Origin: Verrucomicrobiota bacterium
GTDB lineage: Bacteria > Verrucomicrobiota > Verrucomicrobiia > Limisphaerales > UBA1096
Direction of reading: 5' to 3'
Assembly: GCA_015658765.1 (NCBI GenBank)
Contig: DQOE01000261.1
Location: 1-9,707 of the forward strand
DNA length: 9,707 bases
Shown here: positions 5,171 to 9,707 of the stretch, piece by piece
Layout of the letters: every line of letters begins with the position of its first letter
Numbering within the stretch: position 1 is the stretch's first letter
The notes under the pieces: generated by a model
What the model was told of the DNA's origin: nothing
Database searches by the model: none
The model's input: the letters and a program-made list of their open reading frames with translations, nothing else
Translations under genes and position numbers: made by a program

Positions 5171-8100
5171 ATGAAACGGCTCACCACCCAACTGCCGGCC
5201 AAGCGATGCTTTTACGCGACGGGGTTTCTGCTTGGCCTGTGTGCGTTAGCTTGGCCGGCGTTTGCTGAGCCTCGCATCAATGAGTTTTTGGCAGTGAACA
5301 ATCGCGGCCTGACCGACGGCGACGGCGAAGCGCAGGATTGGATCGAGATTTACAATCCCGGCGCGAAGTCGGTTCCGCTTGGCAGCTGGTCGCTGAGCGA
5401 TGACGCGGCGTCGCCGGACAAGTGGCTGTTCCCGGACATCGCGCTTGGCCCGAGAAAGTATCTCGTCGTGTTCGCCTCGGGGAAGGATCGCGCCGACGCG
5501 ACGGAACCGCACACGAATTTCAAGCTGAACGGCGGCGGCGAGTATCTGGGGTTGTTCAAGCCGGATGCGGCCAAGGCGGTCAGCGAGTTTTCACCGGCTT
5601 ACCCAAGGCAGCGACAGGATATTTCGTTCGGCCACGGCGCTGGCGGGACGCTTCAATTTTTTGACAAGCCGACGCCGGGCCGGGCCAACGGCAGCGGCTT
5701 CGGCGGGTTTGTGGCGGACACCAAGTTCGAACCAAATCGCGGATTTTTCGACGCGCCGTTTCGGGTGACCATCACCGCCGCCACACCGGGCGCGACGATT
5801 CGCTACACGCTCGACGGCAGCAAGCCGACAGCGACCAGGGGCAAGGTTTACGCAGGGCCAATCGCCATCGACACGACCGCCACGCTGCGGGCGGCAGCGT
5901 TCAAGTCCGGCCTGCGCGCCAGCAACGTGGACACTCACACCTACCTGTTCGCGGAGGACATCATCCGGCAACCGGCCAAGCCGGCCGGCTTTCCCACCAC
6001 ATGGAACGGCCACCCCGCCGACTACGAAATGGATCCGGCGGTGGTGAACGATCGCAAGTACAAGGGCCGCGTGGCCAAGGCACTCAAGTCGATCCCCTCG
6101 CTGTCGCTCGTGCTGAACCAGGACGACTTTTTCAAGAACGGTCAAGGTATCTATCCGAAGGGCGAGGGCGTCGAGAAGGCCACTTCGGTGGAGCTGATTT
6201 ACCCGAAGACACAAGAAAGCAATCAAGCTGATGGATCGGTGCAGATCGTCGGTGGCAGCAGCACCGGCCGCTGGAAGGTGGACAAGCTTTCCATGCGCCT
6301 GAAGTTCACCTCTCGCTTTGGGGACACCAGTTTTCAACACCCCCTTTTTGGCGAAGACGCCATGAGCCAGTTTGACACCCTGGTGGTGGATGCCCGACTG
6401 AATCAAGTCTGGTCCTACGGCGGTGGTTCCGGGCCCAGCGACCAGAGGCGCCGCGGACAGAACACCCGCGACCAGTTCGTGGCCGACCTCCAAAACCAGA
6501 TGGGTGGCTTTGCCCCACATGGCATCCATGTGCATGTCTATATCAACGGCCTTTACTGGGGCCTGCATACCCTGCACGAGCGGCCCGACGAGCACTTCAC
6601 CGCCCACTACCTGGGTGGGAGCAAGGAGGATTACGACGTGATGAAACATCGCAAATCCACCGTCGTCAGCGGGAACAACCGTAGCTACAACGCCCTCATT
6701 GCCGCCACCTCCAAAAACCTGTCCGGCGTCTCAGCCTATTCCGCAGTTCAGCAACAGCTCGATATCACCAACTTTATCGACTACATGCTGTTAAACTTCT
6801 ACGTCGGTAACACCGACTGGTCGCACCAGAATTGGTATGCTTCCTTCAACCACAACAGCCCCGAGGGCCGCTGGCGGTTCCACAGTTGGGACGCTGAACA
6901 TGTGCTCAAGGGAATCAACGATAACTCTGTCGGAAAAAACAATGCGGCCAGCCCGACTGGCTTTCACCAGAGTCTGAAACGCAACGAGGAATACCGGGTG
7001 TTGTTTGGAGACAGGATTCACCGCCATTTTTTCAACAACGGCGAGTTGACCCCGGAAAAGGCGGCTGCAACCTACAAGGTCCGTCTCGACAGCATTGATG
7101 AGGCAATCGTTGCCGAGTCCGCACGCTGGGGGGACAATCAGCGCGCCACACCCTTCACCCGCGACAAGGAATGGGTTACCGAAAAGAACCGGCTGCTGGA
7201 ACAGTATTTTCCGAGACGGACCGGCATCGTCCTGAGCCAATTGCGTGGTCAAAAACTTTACCCCACGCTCACCGCACCAACGTTCAGTCAACATGGCGGA
7301 TCAGTCCCAACCGGTTTCAAGCTTACATTAAAGGCGTCCAAGGGAGACATATTCTTCACGCTGGACGGAAGCGATCCGCGACTTTCAGGTGGTGCCCTAT
7401 CCGAAACCGCAAATCGATATAACAAGGCTTTCCCCATTGAGGGCACCGCCCGTGTAAAGTCCCGGGGTAGATACCGAAATGAATGGAGCGCCTTGGCCGA
7501 GGCCCAATTTGTTGTTGAGGGTTCCCTGGAGAAACTGCTGATCACCGAGGTGATGTACCACCCGATCCAAGGCCGCTCCGAGTTCCTAGAACTGAAAAAT
7601 ACCGGGACAGAGGCTCTGGACCTGAGCGGCGTGAAGATCAGCGAAGGAATCCGGTTCTCCTTTCCGCAAGGCTTCCAGCTCGCTCCCGGCGCCTTCGTCG
7701 TGCTGGCAGGGGACGCGGACACTTTCACCGACCAATTCCCCGACATAACCCTAGGGGGCGTGTACGATGGGCGCCTCTCGAACAGCTCAGAAAAAATCGA
7801 GTTGGTCGACAGATTGGCCAAGCCGTTCCTAAGCGTGACCTACTCCGACCAACCTCCCTGGCCCTCAACCGCGGACGGCCGCGGCTTCTCCCTGGTGCCC
7901 AGGCTGGTCAACCCAAACACCGACCCGGACGATCCCAATAACTGGCGTGCCAGCGCCACTCCTGGCGGATCACCGGGACGCAACGATCTGCCCCCAAACA
8001 TCAAGCCGGCATGGATCACCGAGGTGCTGGCCCACAGCGATCCCCCCGCCGTAGACTCCGTTGAAATTCATAACCCCAACACCGCAGCCCTGGACATCAG

Positions 8101-9707
8101 CCATTGGTTAATCACCGATAATTGGAGTGAGCCCGAAAAATACGCCATACCCAAAGGCACAGTCCTTTCACCGGGAGGCTATGCTGTTTTCACCGAGGAA
8201 CAGTTCAATGCCAATGACAACGGGTTTGCCCTCGATTCCCACGGCGATCAGGTTTTTCTGTTTTCAGCCGATGCCAACGGCAAGCTCACCGGGTTTTCCG
8301 ATGGGTTTACTTTTGGTGCTTCGGAAAACGGCGTGACTTTTGGCAGGCTCGTGACAGCCGACGGCCAGGCCCAATATCCTGCCCAGTCGAGACCGAGTTT
8401 GGGTCTCCCCAACATCGGCCCCAAAGTGGGGCCGGTCGTCTTTAACGAGATTCACTATCACCCGGAAGTCGCCGGACCGGAGTTCGTCGAGTTGAAGAAC
8501 ATCACCTCACATACGGTTCTGCTGTATGATCCGCAGCACCCCCGGAACACCTGGCGCGTGGGCGGGATTGACTTCCAGTTTCCAACGGGCACATCCATTC
8601 ATCCAGGCGGGCTGCTGATCATCACCAACGCTGACCCGTCTGATTTTGGCGCGCATTACGCGATCCCGAACGATGTAACAGTTCTGGGGCCGTTCCTGGG
8701 AACCCTTCAGGACAGCGGAGAACGCCTCGAATTATTGAAGCCGGACGAACCGGACACGGGTCCCGACGGCAGTGAAATTGTCCCCTACATTGTCATAGAC
8801 GCGGTACGCTACAACGATAACCCACCCTGGCCGTCTGAACCTGACGGAAATGGCCCGTCGCTGGAGAAACTCAAGCCGGAGCGGCACGGCAATGATTCCG
8901 CCAATTGGCGGTCCAGCCCGGGCGGACCATCCCCAGGCGTGGAAAACATGGGCAACCGCCCACCCAGAGTCATGGCCGGCGTGGATCAGGTTATCGAGAC
9001 GGAATCGCTTCCCGTTTCTGTTAGCCTGTCCGGTATGGTCAGTGATGATGCGAACCCGGATTTTCCAACTGTCAAAACCGAGTGGTCTTTCTCCAATAAA
9101 CAAACAACCATGATGTTTGTAGACAGCGGCCAGATGCAAACCACCGCTCAGTTGTTCGATCTTGGAAAACACACCTTCCGTCTCACGGCGGACGACGGTC
9201 AATACACCGTCTCGGATGAATTAACTATCGAGATCAAGCGCGCCCCAATGAACCGAACATTCATCGCAGCCGGATCGGAATGGCGCTATCTCGACAACGG
9301 ATCAAACCAGGGCACGAAATGGCGCGCCCGCCTGTTCGATGACAGCAAGTGGAGTGCAGGCCCGGCGCAGCTAGGCTACGGCAACAACGGCGAAAAAACC
9401 GAGCTGAGCTTTGGCGGCAGCAGCAGCAACAAACACGTCACCACATTTTTCCGGCACGCCTTCGAGGTGACCGATCCGGCAGGAGTGACCTCGCTCGAAG
9501 CGGCCCTTGTGCGCGATGACGGCGCAGTGGCTTACCTGAACGGAAAGGAAATCCTCCGGAGCAACATGCCCCAGGGCAACGTCAGCTACAACACGTTCGC
9601 CTCGCTCACAGTGGGAGGAGATGAGGAATCAGCGTTTCAACCATTTACCGTCGATCCTGCCCTGCTGGTGGAGGGCAAAAACGTGATCGCCGTGGAGGTG
9701 CACCAAA
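5171..9707 (+). CDS. Giant secreted CotH kinase / lamin-tail-domain protein (3' end beyond window)
   Basis: At least 1512 codons, open to the right edge. ATG at 5171 begins a signal peptide: KR-rich start, hydrophobic FYATGFLLGLCALAWPAFA, cleavage likely after Ala32 (AFA-EP). Domains in order: lamin-tail-like LTD1 (34-175, INEFLAVN); chitobiase-C/Fn3-like (183-262, IRYTLDGSKPT); CotH kinase-like (about 263-697) with YWGLHTLHERPDEHF near 462-475, VGNTDWSHQNW (Asp549) and FHSWDAEH (Asp574), the likely catalytic and metal-binding region; second Fn3-like (698-784, FFTLDGSDP); LTD2 (789-941, ITEVMYHP); LTD3 (946-1085, ITEVLAHS); LTD4 (1087-1258, FNEIHYHP); PKD/Ig-like (1261-1357); and a jelly-roll-like domain (from 1364; RDDGAVAYLNG, NVIAVEVHQ). 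Bacillus CotH phosphorylates spore-coat proteins; the target here is unknown. Such proteins are common in Verrucomicrobia and Planctomycetes and a C-terminal anchor or sorting signal may lie beyond the window. The ribosome binding site is poor (GGGGCGG adjoining the ATG). Confidence 0.92.
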   Translation, partial: MKRLTTQLPAKRCFYATGFLLGLCALAWPAFAEPRINEFLAVNNRGLTDGDGEAQDWIEIYNPGAKSVPLGSWSLSDDAASPDKWLFPDIALGPRKYLVVFASGKDRADATEPHTNFKLNGGGEYLGLFKPDAAKAVSEFSPAYPRQRQDISFGHGAGGTLQFFDKPTPGRANGSGFGGFVADTKFEPNRGFFDAPFRVTITAATPGATIRYTLDGSKPTATRGKVYAGPIAIDTTATLRAAAFKSGLRASNVDTHTYLFAEDIIRQPAKPAGFPTTWNGHPADYEMDPAVVNDRKYKGRVAKALKSIPSLSLVLNQDDFFKNGQGIYPKGEGVEKATSVELIYPKTQESNQADGSVQIVGGSSTGRWKVDKLSMRLKFTSRFGDTSFQHPLFGEDAMSQFDTLVVDARLNQVWSYGGGSGPSDQRRRGQNTRDQFVADLQNQMGGFAPHGIHVHVYINGLYWGLHTLHERPDEHFTAHYLGGSKEDYDVMKHRKSTVVSGNNRSYNALIAATSKNLSGVSAYSAVQQQLDITNFIDYMLLNFYVGNTDWSHQNWYASFNHNSPEGRWRFHSWDAEHVLKGINDNSVGKNNAASPTGFHQSLKRNEEYRVLFGDRIHRHFFNNGELTPEKAAATYKVRLDSIDEAIVAESARWGDNQRATPFTRDKEWVTEKNRLLEQYFPRRTGIVLSQLRGQKLYPTLTAPTFSQHGGSVPTGFKLTLKASKGDIFFTLDGSDPRLSGGALSETANRYNKAFPIEGTARVKSRGRYRNEWSALAEAQFVVEGSLEKLLITEVMYHPIQGRSEFLELKNTGTEALDLSGVKISEGIRFSFPQGFQLAPGAFVVLAGDADTFTDQFPDITLGGVYDGRLSNSSEKIELVDRLAKPFLSVTYSDQPPWPSTADGRGFSLVPRLVNPNTDPDDPNNWRASATPGGSPGRNDLPPNIKPAWITEVLAHSDPPAVDSVEIHNPNTAALDISHWLITDNWSEPEKYAIPKGTVLSPGGYAVFTEEQFNANDNGFALDSHGDQVFLFSADANGKLTGFSDGFTFGASENGVTFGRLVTADGQAQYPAQSRPSLGLPNIGPKVGPVVFNEIHYHPEVAGPEFVELKNITSHTVLLYDPQHPRNTWRVGGIDFQFPTGTSIHPGGLLIITNADPSDFGAHYAIPNDVTVLGPFLGTLQDSGERLELLKPDEPDTGPDGSEIVPYIVIDAVRYNDNPPWPSEPDGNGPSLEKLKPERHGNDSANWRSSPGGPSPGVENMGNRPPRVMAGVDQVIETESLPVSVSLSGMVSDDANPDFPTVKTEWSFSNKQTTMMFVDSGQMQTTAQLFDLGKHTFRLTADDGQYTVSDELTIEIKRAPMNRTFIAAGSEWRYLDNGSNQGTKWRARLFDDSKWSAGPAQLGYGNNGEKTELSFGGSSSNKHVTTFFRHAFEVTDPAGVTSLEAALVRDDGAVAYLNGKEILRSNMPQGNVSYNTFASLTVGGDEESAFQPFTVDPALLVEGKNVIAVEVHQ

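Noticed and set aside
5591..6649. Minus-strand open frame (352 codons) opposite the CotH gene
   Set aside because: The plus strand has an uninterrupted frame with clear domains across this interval; the minus frame shows no family features.

Overview
The window reads as a GC-rich chromosomal segment of a Verrucomicrobiota bacterium, most likely from the Pedosphaerales/Limisphaerales side of the phylum. That placement is inferred from gene content only: an Amuc_1100-like pilus gene beside a PilM-type gene, a secreted DUF1080 (3-keto-disaccharide hydrolase) protein, and a very large secreted lamin-tail/CotH protein. There is no marker RNA gene to confirm it.

Layout. Positions 1-2983 (minus strand) hold two tightly packed type IV pilus-type assembly genes: a PilM protein that appears fused to a PilN-like module (935-2983), then, after a 3-nt gap, an Amuc_1100/PilO-like inner-membrane protein that runs off the left edge (1-931). 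Both carry an unusual Met/Gly/Pro-rich low-complexity insertion. Positions 2984-3586 are about 600 bp without a convincing gene but full of DNA structure: a three-stage hairpin of 76 nt, a strong rho-independent terminator pointing right, another AT-rich dyad, and two copies of the 14-bp palindrome CGCTTGGCCAAGCG. Positions 3587-5066 (minus) hold trpC (indole-3-glycerol phosphate synthase, GTG start), preceded 28 nt upstream by a secreted DUF1080 gene. Positions 5067-5170 are a short divergent intergenic region with two dyads. From 5171 to the right edge one uninterrupted plus-strand frame of at least 1512 codons encodes a signal-peptide-bearing protein with four lamin-tail-like domains, two chitobiase-C/Fn3-like domains, a CotH kinase-like domain, a PKD/Ig-like domain and a jelly-roll-like domain.

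How the genes fit together. The two left genes should act together in the inner-membrane alignment platform of a type IV pilus or type II secretion-like machine (PilM-PilN-PilO logic). trpC is a housekeeping tryptophan gene. The DUF1080 protein and the giant CotH/LTD protein are both predicted to be exported and are divergently transcribed; they could be co-regulated through the dyads between them, but nothing in the sequence proves a shared pathway.

The observations that most merit follow-up are the HIP-like CGCTTGGCCAAGCG palindrome family, the PilM-PilN fusion with paired Met-rich insertions, the structured intergenic hairpin, and a sharp codon-usage change inside the giant gene exactly after the CotH domain.
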